Assembly: GCF_002786325.1 (NCBI RefSeq)
Contig: NZ_PGTB01000011.1
Coordinates: 1 to 64,000, forward strand
Length of the DNA stretch: 64,000 bases
DNA from: Pseudooceanicola lipolyticus
GTDB lineage: Bacteria > Pseudomonadota > Alphaproteobacteria > Rhodobacterales > Rhodobacteraceae
Direction of reading: 5' to 3'
Part shown: one piece after another, positions 6,754-15,503 of the stretch
How positions within the stretch are numbered: position 1 is the first letter of the stretch
How the letters are laid out: each line of letters begins with the position of its first letter
Notes under the pieces: model-generated
The model's input: only the letters and a program-made list of their open reading frames with translations
What the model was told of the DNA's origin: nothing
Database searches by the model: none
Position numbers and translations under genes: made by a program

Positions 6754-9093
6754 CTATACTCTGATGCGACCGCGCTGTTGCACTCGTGCGTAGAGCTCGA
6801 TTGGGGCTTCGTGTTCCAGTTCGACAACGATCGCATATCGCTGACGGACTTCCTGATCTGCAGCCCAGCCTCCGACACACCGCACCACGAGGAAATAGTC
6901 GGCGCCGTACTGCGGAGTATCTTGGGTGAATTTTACACTCGCCGTTTGTAGCGTGTTGCGGTCGCGACGTTGCGGTCCTGGGCTAAGACCACAGTTGAAA
7001 CGCCCCGCCATCTCTGGCGCCTCCGTATCTTCGCCCGCATGGGATCGAAAATGCTCAAAGACCTGATCCGCGGTGCGTCCCCGGATCAACCGGAAGTTCA
7101 TTCGCGTGCCGACATATTCAGCGCGAGTTCGTCGCACCGGCGGGTCGAAGGCCAGCGAGACATGAATCCAGCGGGGACCATTGCCTTGGAACTCGGCGGG
7201 GATCGGGACCTGGTAAACAGCGAATTGGTCCATTCCGAGCGCGTCTTCGGCGTAGAGGACGACCCGATGATCATCAGAGAAGGTTGCTGTGGCAGGGTTT
7301 ACAACCCCGTTTCCATGAATTTGGTCTCGCTCGGCCTCGATCATGCCGCCCAACCTGCGCTGCGTGGCTTCAGGGACGCGGGCAGAACTGGCCATAAACG
7401 CCTTGATGAGGCTCGCCGATGCGTCCGGATGATAACGCAAAACTTGCGCCGCCTTGTGTGCCAGATGCGGGGCGGAAAAAGATGTGCCCGTCTTGCTCAC
7501 AAGGAGTTGCCGCTGGAAGTCAGCGTTGGTGGTCAAAATGCCCGCATTTGCCAAGCGGGGCGCACGCTGCAAGCGCCTGGCCACCGCGTCGAAAACCAAT
7601 GTTCCACCGTAGTCAACGAAATCTGGTTTCTTGATGCCGCCGGCACCCGGGCCAGAACGCGAAAACGGCGACGGTTCATCCGGTTCGGTGATGCGTTGGA
7701 TGTGGACATCGAACTCGTGCGCCGGTCCGAGCCCATTGGAATGCGCGAGAGACCCGACTGTTAAGGCGTTGACGGCACCTGCCGGTTCGCAGACGCGGTT
7801 GGCATTCTCCAGCAGATAGCCCGGATACTGTGTGACGCCCTGCTCCAAAGACGTACCGCCCCGGGGGTCGCGATTGCCTGCAGATACGAAAATCAGGACA
7901 TCAAGTTCGCGCGCGAGCTCGTCCAGGGTCGCGGCCCACGGCCCGACCCGACCGCGCTCGAAGCGTGCACGAGTATCCCCAAGCGAAATGACAAAGAGTT
8001 TGCACCCATATTCTTCCCGAATGCGTTCGATGGTCATCCGCATCTGGGTCGGCAAGGTACGGCGCTCGAAGAACTGGCCCTGATCTGTCACAACCTTCGC
8101 CGAGATTATCCGAGCGGCGGGGACAAGTTCTGGCTGATCGAGATGGTTCCGGAGGTCGCCGTAGCACGCGACCCCGGCGACAGCCGTGCCATGACCGAAG
8201 ATGTCGGCCTCGCCAAGCTCTGCCGGAAAGGCCTCACGCGCGACGATATTGTCTTCGAGCAGGGGATTGTCGTTAACACCGCTGTCGAGAATGGCAACCA
8301 CAGGTAGTTCCACCTCGCGCGGTGACACCGGCGGCATATCCTCAACGGCAAAGGCCTCAGGCCGTTCCATCTGGATATCGGGCTGTGGCGGAAAATCGAC
8401 AAATGCGACCTGGGGTATCGCAAGGATCGGCCGAATGGTCTGGCCGGAGGCTCGCACCCGGATGATGCTGATGGAAGGCCCACAATAGTGGTCGTAGAGT
8501 TCCCCTTCCTGGCTCTCGACCCATTCGACGATTTCTTCGCCGAGCGACCGACGGGCCGCCTGAGGACCGAACTCCCATAACTCGATATCGACGACGTAGT
8601 CCGTATCGTCCTGGAAGTCCTGGACCTCGGAAAAGCCTTCTTCGCGCGCCAAAACGCCTAGACGGTCGCGACCTTCAATCGTGCCGATTGCGCCAATCCT
8701 GTCAATGAAACCGGCGTAGCGACGATTGCGCTGACCCTGCGGTATTGGACCCTCATATTCGTCGAGCCGGGTCCGAAAGTCCTGCAAATCATCCGTCGAC
8801 GAGAACAGGACCAGGGTGTTGTCTTCATCTGTGGACAGCACGGTCAGGCCAAGACCTTCCCAATCCTCCTCCATGCTTGCCCCGCTCATCTCCACCCGAA
8901 GGATCAGCGCCGGGTCAACGAACCTCGGAGGAGGCTGCTGCGCACGTTGGTTTTGGACGGCGGCGTCAACCTCCTGCCGGATGCGGCCGCCGTGACCTCC
9001 GCCTCGGGTTGGGGGGCTGGGCACTCTACCATGCTTGCGGCGGGCAAAATTCTCAGGCAGGCGCACCAGGGGCAGGTGCTGATGTTGGGGCAA
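6754..9093 (-). CDS. Subtilisin-like (S8) serine protease
   Basis: This 779-aa protein has a peptidase S8 domain with its catalytic residues in order: D270 (AILDSGV), H301 (GHGTAVAG), oxyanion N407 (SAGN) and S538 (GTSFSAP). About 260 residues precede the catalytic domain and 200 follow it, with no signal peptide, so it is probably intracellular. The start is a TTG 8 nt after the stop codon of the AAA+ ATPase gene; the true start could be slightly internal. Pairing with an AAA+ ATPase suggests an ATP-dependent proteolytic unit. Such pairs recur in defence islands, but the target is unknown. Confidence 0.88.
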   Translation of the reverse strand: MPQHQHLPLVRLPENFARRKHGRVPSPPTRGGGHGGRIRQEVDAAVQNQRAQQPPPRFVDPALILRVEMSGASMEEDWEGLGLTVLSTDEDNTLVLFSSTDDLQDFRTRLDEYEGPIPQGQRNRRYAGFIDRIGAIGTIEGRDRLGVLAREEGFSEVQDFQDDTDYVVDIELWEFGPQAARRSLGEEIVEWVESQEGELYDHYCGPSISIIRVRASGQTIRPILAIPQVAFVDFPPQPDIQMERPEAFAVEDMPPVSPREVELPVVAILDSGVNDNPLLEDNIVAREAFPAELGEADIFGHGTAVAGVACYGDLRNHLDQPELVPAARIISAKVVTDQGQFFERRTLPTQMRMTIERIREEYGCKLFVISLGDTRARFERGRVGPWAATLDELARELDVLIFVSAGNRDPRGGTSLEQGVTQYPGYLLENANRVCEPAGAVNALTVGSLAHSNGLGPAHEFDVHIQRITEPDEPSPFSRSGPGAGGIKKPDFVDYGGTLVFDAVARRLQRAPRLANAGILTTNADFQRQLLVSKTGTSFSAPHLAHKAAQVLRYHPDASASLIKAFMASSARVPEATQRRLGGMIEAERDQIHGNGVVNPATATFSDDHRVVLYAEDALGMDQFAVYQVPIPAEFQGNGPRWIHVSLAFDPPVRRTRAEYVGTRMNFRLIRGRTADQVFEHFRSHAGEDTEAPEMAGRFNCGLSPGPQRRDRNTLQTASVKFTQDTPQYGADYFLVVRCVGGWAADQEVRQRYAIVVELEHEAPIELYARVQQRGRIRV

Positions 9094-9101
9094 GGTTTAA
9101 C

Positions 9102-10088
9102 TCACGAACCGTTGGCAATCTTGCGAATCCGCATGCGCCGTCGATCGGCATAACGAATGGCTTCTCTGAAATGCTTCTTCGAGATCGACTTTTTGCGATC
9201 GAGCAGTGCCAGTTTTTTGGCCTGATTGCATATCTTCTCGAGCTCGGCATAGGAATAGTCCATGGTCCCCTGAACCATGTCTTCGATATCGAATTCGAGT
9301 TCAGAGTTCTTCATTGCGTTGGTAAGATACCGCCGTGTCATCGCTTCATCCGGATGATCGAACCATACGACTTCATCGAACCTGCGCCAGATGGCGGGAT
9401 CGAGTTGCCCGTCTAGGTTGGTGGCCGCGATGAGGAACCCACTCGGCTGGATCTGATCGATGAAGATCAACAGGGAGTTGACGACGCGGCGCAGCTCGCT
9501 GTGATCGCTTCCCTCTTCGCGCGAGCGGGCGAGCGCGTCGAACTCATCGAAAAACAAGACGCAGGGTTGACGGCGGGCGAACTCGAAGGTCTTGCGAATG
9601 TTGGACGCGGTCTCGCCCAGAAAGGAGGAGATGAGCCGATCGAGCTTGACGTGGAAGAACGGCAGCCCCAGCTGACCGGCGAAGATCTCGGCGCACAGTG
9701 TCTTCCCAGTTCCGGGAGGTCCGCAGAACAGGAGCTTTGAGCGAACTGGCAGGCCGTTCCGCTTGATAAGTTCTGACTTGCGGAACTCATCGATCAATCC
9801 TGTGAAGAGGCTGAGGTTCTCGACGCTCAGCTGAATGTCCTCGGGACTGAAGCGCGGTTCGATACGCTGAATGAACTCCTTTGCATCGTCCGGAAACGGA
9901 ACGAGCCGATTCAGCTCCTTGGGTAGCTGCGCAGACGAGATGGTCTCGAGAGCATTGCGAAGGCCACGCGCAAGTACGCGGTTATTCTTCTTTTCTTCTT
10001 CAGAAATGATCTGCTCGACGACCGCGCGGAATTCATCCTCACGCCCATAGTTGAGCAGCAATTTCTTCATCAATTCGCCACGCGCCAT
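9102..10088 (-). CDS. AAA+ ATPase paired with the S8 protease
   Basis: This 328-aa classical AAA+ protein has a Walker A GPPGTGKT (123-130), a Walker B VLFFDEFDAL (D181, E182), a sensor AATN and an arginine-finger region WRRFDEV. Residues 1-90 form a helical, charged N-terminal domain. I chose the ATG at 10086-10088 because AGGAGG lies 7 nt upstream; the frame stays open to 10211 without support. It is immediately upstream of the subtilisin-like gene and probably unfolds or presents substrates to it, by analogy with other ATPase-protease pairs. Confidence 0.88.
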   Translation of the reverse strand: MARGELMKKLLLNYGREDEFRAVVEQIISEEEKKNNRVLARGLRNALETISSAQLPKELNRLVPFPDDAKEFIQRIEPRFSPEDIQLSVENLSLFTGLIDEFRKSELIKRNGLPVRSKLLFCGPPGTGKTLCAEIFAGQLGLPFFHVKLDRLISSFLGETASNIRKTFEFARRQPCVLFFDEFDALARSREEGSDHSELRRVVNSLLIFIDQIQPSGFLIAATNLDGQLDPAIWRRFDEVVWFDHPDEAMTRRYLTNAMKNSELEFDIEDMVQGTMDYSYAELEKICNQAKKLALLDRKKSISKKHFREAIRYADRRRMRIRKIANGS

Positions 10089-10221
10089 GCCGCAACCTCC
10101 TGGCCAAATTTGTAGCTCAACTTTGGGATGCTGACCACAAGATATTGATATGCAGCCGCTTATTGCCAAGCGATTTGGCGTGCTGGCGCGACGAACGACG
10201 TGCACCTCCAAACCAAGCGCA

Positions 10222-10830
10222 CTACCCGGACTGTTCGTAGAGAGTTTCCAGCTCCGGCAAGTCCCGCAGGCTCTGCAGATCGAATGTCACCAGGAACGTC
10301 TCGGTCGTCACGAAGGTATGTGGCGCGCCCGGCCGCGGCGAGCGCGGTCCAGAGGCGATCAGGTCTTTGTACCGCAACCGGGCCAGCAGATCGCGGCTGA
10401 CCTCCTTGCCGAAGATGTCGGCGAGGCCCGCCCGGTCGATCGGCTGATGATAGGCGATGGCGCAGAGCACGCCCATCTCCATCTCGGTAAAAGCCAGGGA
10501 CTGGTCGCCCAGATCAGCGGCGGCCTTGATGGCATCTGCAAACTGCGTCTTGGTGCGGAACATCCAGCCGCCGGTCACTTGGGCCAGGTCGTAAGGACGA
10601 CCCGTCAGCTCGGCCTGGATGTCCTCGATCAGCATCTCCACCGAGGCGCCCTGCCCCACCACGCGCGCCAGGTCTTCGCGGTCAACCGGTGAGGCACTGG
10701 CGAAGAGAATGGCCTCGATCCGGCCCATCCATTCGCGCCAGCGCAACTCCGGCGGCAGGTTATCCAACTCCCTGTCGAAGACGGCGGCGCCCTCATCCGC
10801 CGGTTTTCGTTTCCTGGTCGCTGTCGTCAT
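10222..10830 (-). CDS. scpB: ScpB-like segregation and condensation protein
   Basis: This 202-aa protein matches the ScpB family: tandem winged-helix domains with RIEAILFASASPVDREDLARVVG near the N-terminus and the ...YKDLIASGPRSPRPGAPHTFVTT... wing that ScpB proteins share. ScpB binds ScpA and SMC in the bacterial condensin complex. I chose the ATG at 10828-10830 (GAAGGG upstream) over an upstream start that would overlap the DUF1403 gene. No ScpA or SMC gene is in the window, so this is either a plasmid paralogue acting with the chromosomal complex or a specialised version. Confidence 0.8.
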   Translation of the reverse strand: MTTATRKRKPADEGAAVFDRELDNLPPELRWREWMGRIEAILFASASPVDREDLARVVGQGASVEMLIEDIQAELTGRPYDLAQVTGGWMFRTKTQFADAIKAAADLGDQSLAFTEMEMGVLCAIAYHQPIDRAGLADIFGKEVSRDLLARLRYKDLIASGPRSPRPGAPHTFVTTETFLVTFDLQSLRDLPELETLYEQSG

Positions 10831-10894
10831 GGCGAACCCTTCAGCGGCCGCATGGCCGAACCGCGAAACCGGTTCCCACTTTCGCTGGCCATGC

Positions 10895-11842
10895 TCATAG
10901 CCCATAGAGCCGGAAGGTCGGCCGCCCAGTCAGTTCCCGCGCCACGCCCAACTCGACCAGCCGGTCGCAGAACCGCCGCGCCGCGCGGTCCGTCATCGGA
11001 ATATGGGTGCAACGGATGCGCGGCGACAGCATCGAGGTCGGCGCCACGGCATCCTCGGTCAGAAACAGATTGACGGCCGCGTCTGATCCTTTTGCCCGGA
11101 GCTTCGGGGCTACGGCGCGAAGCGCTTCCGCACGGCGAGCCAGATCCCGCGCCAGCCGGATCGTCTTTTCGATGCTCTCAAGAATCCGCGCCTGAACCGC
11201 CATCTCGGCCCCTTGCCCGCATGCGGCCAGATCACGCAGTGCTGTCTTGGTGAGGTGCTGCGCCGAGATCGGCAGCACGGTCTTCCAGCTTGACGCCCGC
11301 GCCAGGACGATATCGGACAGCAAGCAAGCGACCCGCTCCGCCCGGTCGTCGGCCTCGAGTACGCTTCGCAGCATGGCCGCGCACCCAGCCAGCGGCCCAT
11401 GGGTCCGGGCCCGCTCCGTTCCCGCGTCGAGCCAGACGCCCACCTCGCCCGCAAGATGCTCGCCGACTAGGTCAGCGATTTCGCCTGCCCCACCCGTCCT
11501 CAGGCGCACGGCCTCGCGCCAGAAGGCCAGCAGATCGCCATCCGGCCCCCGGGCTTCGCCCGGCGGTGTCAGGTGATAGGCGTCGCGAATATCGGCCTCC
11601 CGCGCAAGTCGGCCTTCAAGTTTTGAGGTCGCCGTCGCGGCACTCAGCGCCAGCCGGTTGGCGAGCAGCTTCACCGGCACGCCATATCGCGGATCGCAAA
11701 CCAGCTGGTCGAGTACCGTGAGCGCCCCCCCCGACCGAAAGGCCACAGTTTCAAGGGTTTCGGTACGTCCGGAAGTGACCCAGCCGGGTAGCTGCGGTAG
11801 CCTGTTCAGGTCGTCGGAGATCGTGGCGGGCTGATATGTCAT
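10895..11842 (-). CDS. DUF1403-like protein
   Basis: This 315-aa helical protein is rich in Ala, Arg and Leu, with a central heart of DLVCD/CLLSDIVLARAS-type helices and a C-terminal winged-helix-like stretch ending in TGRPTFRLYGL. It resembles the DUF1403 family, which I know as plasmid-associated in Rhodobacterales and Rhizobiales and often next to scpB. The biochemical role is unknown. It lies just upstream of scpB (65 bp apart) on the same strand and is divergent from the interrupted recombinase gene. Confidence 0.65.
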   Translation of the reverse strand: MTYQPATISDDLNRLPQLPGWVTSGRTETLETVAFRSGGALTVLDQLVCDPRYGVPVKLLANRLALSAATATSKLEGRLAREADIRDAYHLTPPGEARGPDGDLLAFWREAVRLRTGGAGEIADLVGEHLAGEVGVWLDAGTERARTHGPLAGCAAMLRSVLEADDRAERVACLLSDIVLARASSWKTVLPISAQHLTKTALRDLAACGQGAEMAVQARILESIEKTIRLARDLARRAEALRAVAPKLRAKGSDAAVNLFLTEDAVAPTSMLSPRIRCTHIPMTDRAARRFCDRLVELGVARELTGRPTFRLYGL

Positions 11843-11919
11843 GCCACAACACTAGTCTCTCGCGGCGCTTTCGTCCACAATATGATGTATAAACCGCCCC
11901 ACCTTGCTGTTCTACACTA

Positions 11920-11946
11920 TGTCCAATAAGTTTGCATTATCGGACA
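11920..11946. promoter_or_regulatory. Dyad that may be a tyrosine-recombinase core site
   Basis: TGTCCAATAA (11920-11929) and TTATCGGACA (11937-11946) are inverted repeats with one mismatch around a 7-bp centre, GTTTGCA. Arms of 10-11 bp with a 6-8 bp centre are the geometry of lambda-integrase and Xer core sites. The dyad lies 21 bp before the start of the interrupted tyrosine recombinase gene, so it could be that enzyme's own site or a promoter operator. Confidence 0.4.
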
Positions 11947-11967
11947 CAAAATGATATGCTCAGCGGC

Positions 11968-11997
11968 ATGTCAGAAAACACCGAGAAATCGAGCTCC
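11968..11997 (+). pseudogene. 5' end of an interrupted tyrosine recombinase gene
   Basis: The first ten codons (MSENTEKSSS) are in frame with the sequence that resumes at 22863 once the composite transposon and one copy of gctcc are removed. The rejoined gene would encode about 365 aa. An alternative in-frame ATG lies at 11956. The remainder is described at 22863-23930. Confidence 0.75.
11993..11997. repeat. Left target-site duplication (gctcc)
   Basis: The pentamer gctcc at 11993-11997 is repeated exactly at 22858-22862. The two copies flank the outer TGTCGCG...CGCGACA ends of the composite element. A 5-bp duplication is what Tn5053/Tn7-type transposases produce. Confidence 0.85.
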
Positions 11998-12051
11998 TGT
12001 CGCGTTGCCCTTAAATCTGAGACACGACGCGTTCGGGGATATTTTTTGCCC

Positions 12052-12903
12052 TTAATTATGAGATTCCACTGCCATCGCGCCTATGCTTTTCGCGCGCTGC
12101 CGGGCGATGTAATCGACCGCGGCAAGCAGACGTGGCTCCTTATCGAAGGCGCGCAATAGAGCAACCCTTGCATAGTCGTCGATGCCGGAGCTTGAGATGG
12201 CCGCTTTGACCAGTGGACGGGATTGGGCTGCATCAATTGCAGCAAGGCAAAACAGCCTTACTTCCAGCCTGTGGCCCTGAAGAGCGTATAACGGATCTCC
12301 GCGGAAGGCCTTTAATGATATGGCAAAGGTGACCGCGCGCATTGCGCGCCGAAATTGCTTGGAGCTGCGTAATCGCGCGGCGTATTCAAGCCGCGCGGCG
12401 CCGTTGCGCGCACGATTTATCAGCTTTTCGGGCATCTGTTCGCCACTGGCCTTGCCGAGCGTCGGCACAAGTCTCGTCCCACAAACCTGGCAGTCGAATG
12501 CCCAGGCTCGCCTCCAATGCTTGAGCGAAAGGCCCTCTCTGGAACATTGCAGGCAATGCTGGAATGGTATCTGGGCCGTCAGCGAGGCTTCTCGTGTCGT
12601 CATTGCTGGGAAGGTCAAAGATCGCACAACATCTGGGTCAATCCGTGCGGCGTTGGCAATCTTCGCCGCCGCAGCCGCGTCGACGTTGAAGTTCAAGGCG
12701 GTGCCATGCGCGGTATCGATTCTGAGATGAGCCAGTAGTTCCGCATCATCACAGTAGTTGGCCGCCGCCAGCCTAGACAACCAACCTGACAACAACTCGT
12801 CGGGCAGCGGCGCGACAGTCTTGGGCAGCGGGTGCGGCTTCACACCCCGGACTTCTCGAGCCGCCGATGGGGGTTCGCATGGCGCGACCAAACCGGCGTC
12901 CAT
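12052..12903 (-). CDS. tniQ: TniQ-family transposition protein, copy 1
   Basis: This 283-aa protein has the TniQ/TnsD signature: an N-terminal LPDELLSGWLSRLAAANY and a zinc-binding cluster (CLQCSREG...FDCQVCG; four cysteines near residues 117-145). TniQ-type proteins help choose the target site. The gene overlaps tniB by 64 nt, and its stop codon lies within a transposon-end repeat (12046-12055), so the coding region reaches almost to the terminus. It is apparently identical to copy 2 at 19406-20257. Confidence 0.85.
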   Translation of the reverse strand: MDAGLVAPCEPPSAAREVRGVKPHPLPKTVAPLPDELLSGWLSRLAAANYCDDAELLAHLRIDTAHGTALNFNVDAAAAAKIANAARIDPDVVRSLTFPAMTTREASLTAQIPFQHCLQCSREGLSLKHWRRAWAFDCQVCGTRLVPTLGKASGEQMPEKLINRARNGAARLEYAARLRSSKQFRRAMRAVTFAISLKAFRGDPLYALQGHRLEVRLFCLAAIDAAQSRPLVKAAISSSGIDDYARVALLRAFDKEPRLLAAVDYIARQRAKSIGAMAVESHN

Positions 12904-13721
12904 TTTGCGATTGCGTCATCGGTGATGCATTCATCACCTGTGACAATGGCGTCGATGGAAAGATCCTTGATCAGGGCGAAGATGCGCGAGGTCACCCCGC
13001 CGGTCAGCGCAAGTATCTGCTTTAGTGACTTGACCTTCAGATTGGATTTCTTCTCGAGGGGCATTGCCGCGATGAGTGTCTGGATCATGTCCGAGAACTC
13101 GGCGTCGTCGCGCCAGTTTGGAAGGTGATGTTCGTCCAGCCGCCTGGCAAGCTGGATATCACCACGGATGGCATCGACGGCCTCGCTGACCCCCAGGCAG
13201 ACCAGCGACACTTCGAGTTCATTGCTGAGATACCGCAGAACATTGAGAAAGCGGCGCTGTTCGCGGTGGGTCCCGGCCAAGAGGTTGTGGACTTCGTCGA
13301 TCATGATCATCCGCAGGCCAAGGTCGCGCAAGAGCGCGACGACACGGACTTCGAGGGAGGCCACATTTTGAGCGCGCGCGCTCAGTGCCGTGGCCGGTGC
13401 CCCGACGGTCGCCAGGATGTGCAGATAGAACCGTCGTTCGTCGGGAGCTGGTGGTGCTTGTAACAGTAACAGCGGCGTTCGCGTAATTCCCGATGCTGGG
13501 TCATATTCCGGTGCATATCTGCGCGAAAGATTGCGGGCGATCATCGTCTTTCCGATCCCGGACGCGCCATGCACAAGAAGGCCAGGCATACGGGTTTGCC
13601 TTGGCGCTTCGATCATACACTGCAAACGGTCCAGAACTTGTTCGGCCCGCGGAAAGCCAATCCAGATATCCGATTGAATGAGGGTGATCCGACCGTCTTC
13701 CTCTGTTTTTCCTGCCCTCAA
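12840..13721 (-). CDS. tniB: TniB/TnsC-like ATP-binding transposition protein, copy 1
   Basis: This AAA+ ATPase has a Walker A GASGIGKT, a Walker B MIMIDEVH and a following NLLAGTHREQRRFLNVLRYLSNEL block typical of TniB. It acts as the ATP-dependent regulator linking TniA to the target. I chose a TTG start at 13719-13721, just after the tniA stop and with GGAGAG upstream, giving 293 aa. The frame is open to 13838, but those 39 extra codons lie inside tniA. It is apparently identical to copy 2. Confidence 0.85.
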   Translation of the reverse strand: MRAGKTEEDGRITLIQSDIWIGFPRAEQVLDRLQCMIEAPRQTRMPGLLVHGASGIGKTMIARNLSRRYAPEYDPASGITRTPLLLLQAPPAPDERRFYLHILATVGAPATALSARAQNVASLEVRVVALLRDLGLRMIMIDEVHNLLAGTHREQRRFLNVLRYLSNELEVSLVCLGVSEAVDAIRGDIQLARRLDEHHLPNWRDDAEFSDMIQTLIAAMPLEKKSNLKVKSLKQILALTGGVTSRIFALIKDLSIDAIVTGDECITDDAIAKWTPVWSRHANPHRRLEKSGV

Positions 13722-13722
13722 T

Positions 13723-15372
13723 TCACCATCTCTCCACCTTGAACAATGGGCGCGATGTATCACCCGTATCGATCGCGCGCAGCCCTTCGGTTGTTGAGAC
13801 GGCCGAGTTGGCGCCCTCCAATGTCCCTTTTCTTTCACGGGATCGGCGTTCGGCCCTCGTCAGGCTCCGGCTTTCAGACTCGATTTGGCGTTGCTGTCGG
13901 ATCAGCTCAGCCAGGACCAGCTCATTGGACCCGGACTTGCCAAGGGCACGGGCATTCCTCATGGCTTCGCGATATTCCCAGAGCGACACAGGCGGAATTT
14001 CCAGGTTTCGGTACCGAGCTTCGACGTATCGGTCATTATCCAGTTCGACCCAGATCACCGAGAGGTCGCGAGGGTCGTAGCGGACGACCACCTTTCCATC
14101 CCCGCGCCCGATGTGGCCTGCAAGCGCATCGGACCAGTACCGTATCTGGAACAGATGGATGCCGTCACGCCTGACCTTGCGCAGTTCACTTGGCAGAAAG
14201 CTCACCCGAAAGGCTTCAATCTCGAAGGGGATATCGCCCATCATTTGCTCTGAGAGCGCCTCCCATTTGGCAACGGGCGTGCAGCCAAGACTTGAATGAA
14301 TGCTGTTGTTGTAGCGGCAGATTTCCAGAGCAAACCAGCGATCGAAGTCGCTTAAGGTCATCGTGGCCATGCCCTCGGCGTCATAGTCGCCCTTGGCCAC
14401 GACCGAGGATTGCGTTGTTCCAGGCAACAGGTGCACGGCCCCCATCATCGTGCCGATCAATCGTTCGATGTGCCCTCCGAAATGAGGACTGCCTGGCGGC
14501 CGATAGACCAGATCGATCCCCCATTCTGCACATGCCGACCGAAAGGCATGCGACCGGAAATCGCGCCCGTTATCGACGTGGATGCTATGCGGTTTACCCT
14601 GCGCGGGCCAAGGAACATTGCGCACCAATTCCGCCAGAAGTTCCGCCTTGGGGGCCACAGCCTGTGTCAGGCAAAGCGCCACCGACAGACGCGAAGGTGC
14701 CTCGAGAGAGGTGTAATATCCGGTCACCATCCGCGTTGCGACGTCGATCGCCAGCGTGACCCAAGGCCGCCCAATTGGTTTGCGTTCAAAACTGTCGACG
14801 AGAATGATGTCCGCAGGCGTATGGTCGATTTGCACGACCTCCAGTGGCCGGTTTGCCTTGTTGTCGCCTACGACCGGCGCAAATTTCTGGCGGGCCGCCT
14901 TTGCGCCTTCGCGTGCCTTGGCAATTTCACGGGCATCCATTGCATCCAGCCTGCGCTGAACCGTCCGACGTGTCGGCGGTTGCAAGCCCTGCTGCCAGCA
15001 CGCGCTTCGGATTTCTGTCACGATGCGCGACAGGCTTGGGCGTTCCCGCCGTAAGAAATAACGGCGAAGATGTTCTTCGATCACCGCTTCCACCTTGCCG
15101 GATATCAAGGTTGTACCAGTCGGGCGGCCCCGTTTCCGAGAAGCCAGCGCGCTGGTGCGCCCACCCTCTTCGGCCAGACGCTTTATCCAGCGCCAGACAG
15201 TCGCCCTGCTGACACCAAGCTCCCAAACGGCGTCATTGATGCCACTTTCCAGACTGCCAGTTCCTTTGAGATATGCCTGAACAAGCGGACGCAGAACGGC
15301 CGCCCTGCGCGCCTCCTCAGCACCAGCGGCAACGAAGTCTTCGCGATCATCATCCATCAATATTTGCCACAC
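13723..15372 (-). CDS. tniA: TniA/TnsB-like DDE transposase, copy 1
   Basis: This 549-aa transposase has an N-terminal helix-turn-helix (VSRATVWRWIKRL) and an rve catalytic core with D183 (QIDHTPAD), D267 (HVDNGRDF) and E303 (GHIERLIGT); the D-35-E spacing is intact. A Mu-type C-terminal domain follows. It cuts and joins the TGTCGCG ends. Transcription runs inward from the right terminus. The copy at 21077-22726 is apparently identical, so both appear functional and the duplication is recent. Confidence 0.92.
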   Translation of the reverse strand: MWQILMDDDREDFVAAGAEEARRAAVLRPLVQAYLKGTGSLESGINDAVWELGVSRATVWRWIKRLAEEGGRTSALASRKRGRPTGTTLISGKVEAVIEEHLRRYFLRRERPSLSRIVTEIRSACWQQGLQPPTRRTVQRRLDAMDAREIAKAREGAKAARQKFAPVVGDNKANRPLEVVQIDHTPADIILVDSFERKPIGRPWVTLAIDVATRMVTGYYTSLEAPSRLSVALCLTQAVAPKAELLAELVRNVPWPAQGKPHSIHVDNGRDFRSHAFRSACAEWGIDLVYRPPGSPHFGGHIERLIGTMMGAVHLLPGTTQSSVVAKGDYDAEGMATMTLSDFDRWFALEICRYNNSIHSSLGCTPVAKWEALSEQMMGDIPFEIEAFRVSFLPSELRKVRRDGIHLFQIRYWSDALAGHIGRGDGKVVVRYDPRDLSVIWVELDNDRYVEARYRNLEIPPVSLWEYREAMRNARALGKSGSNELVLAELIRQQRQIESESRSLTRAERRSRERKGTLEGANSAVSTTEGLRAIDTGDTSRPLFKVERW

Positions 15373-15503
15373 GAAGCTGCGAACCCTGTCTCAGGTTTAA
15401 GGGCAAAAATATCGGATTTAAAGGCAAAATATCATATTTAAGGGCAAAGCAAGGCCGTTGATTTCGTTGGATTTCTCATCTCACAATTAAGGGCTACGCG
15501 ACA

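Larger units (their letters stand above)
11998..15503 (-). mobile_element. Tn5053-like unit, copy 1 (tniA-tniB-tniQ)
   Basis: The ends are TGTCGCGTTGCCCTTAA at the left and its near-perfect complement (one mismatch) at the right. Inside the ends are repeated TTAAGGGCA-type sites: two at the left (12005-12014, 12046-12055) and four at the right (near 15397, 15418, 15438 and 15487). These are likely TniA binding sites. The three genes run right to left. No resolvase gene or res site is present, so cointegrates would need homologous recombination or a host resolvase. Confidence 0.85.

Noticed and set aside
14410..15054. Long open frames opposite tniA (also 21764-22408)
   Set aside because: They are antisense to a conserved transposase, lack ribosome binding sites and have low-complexity Arg/Pro-rich products.
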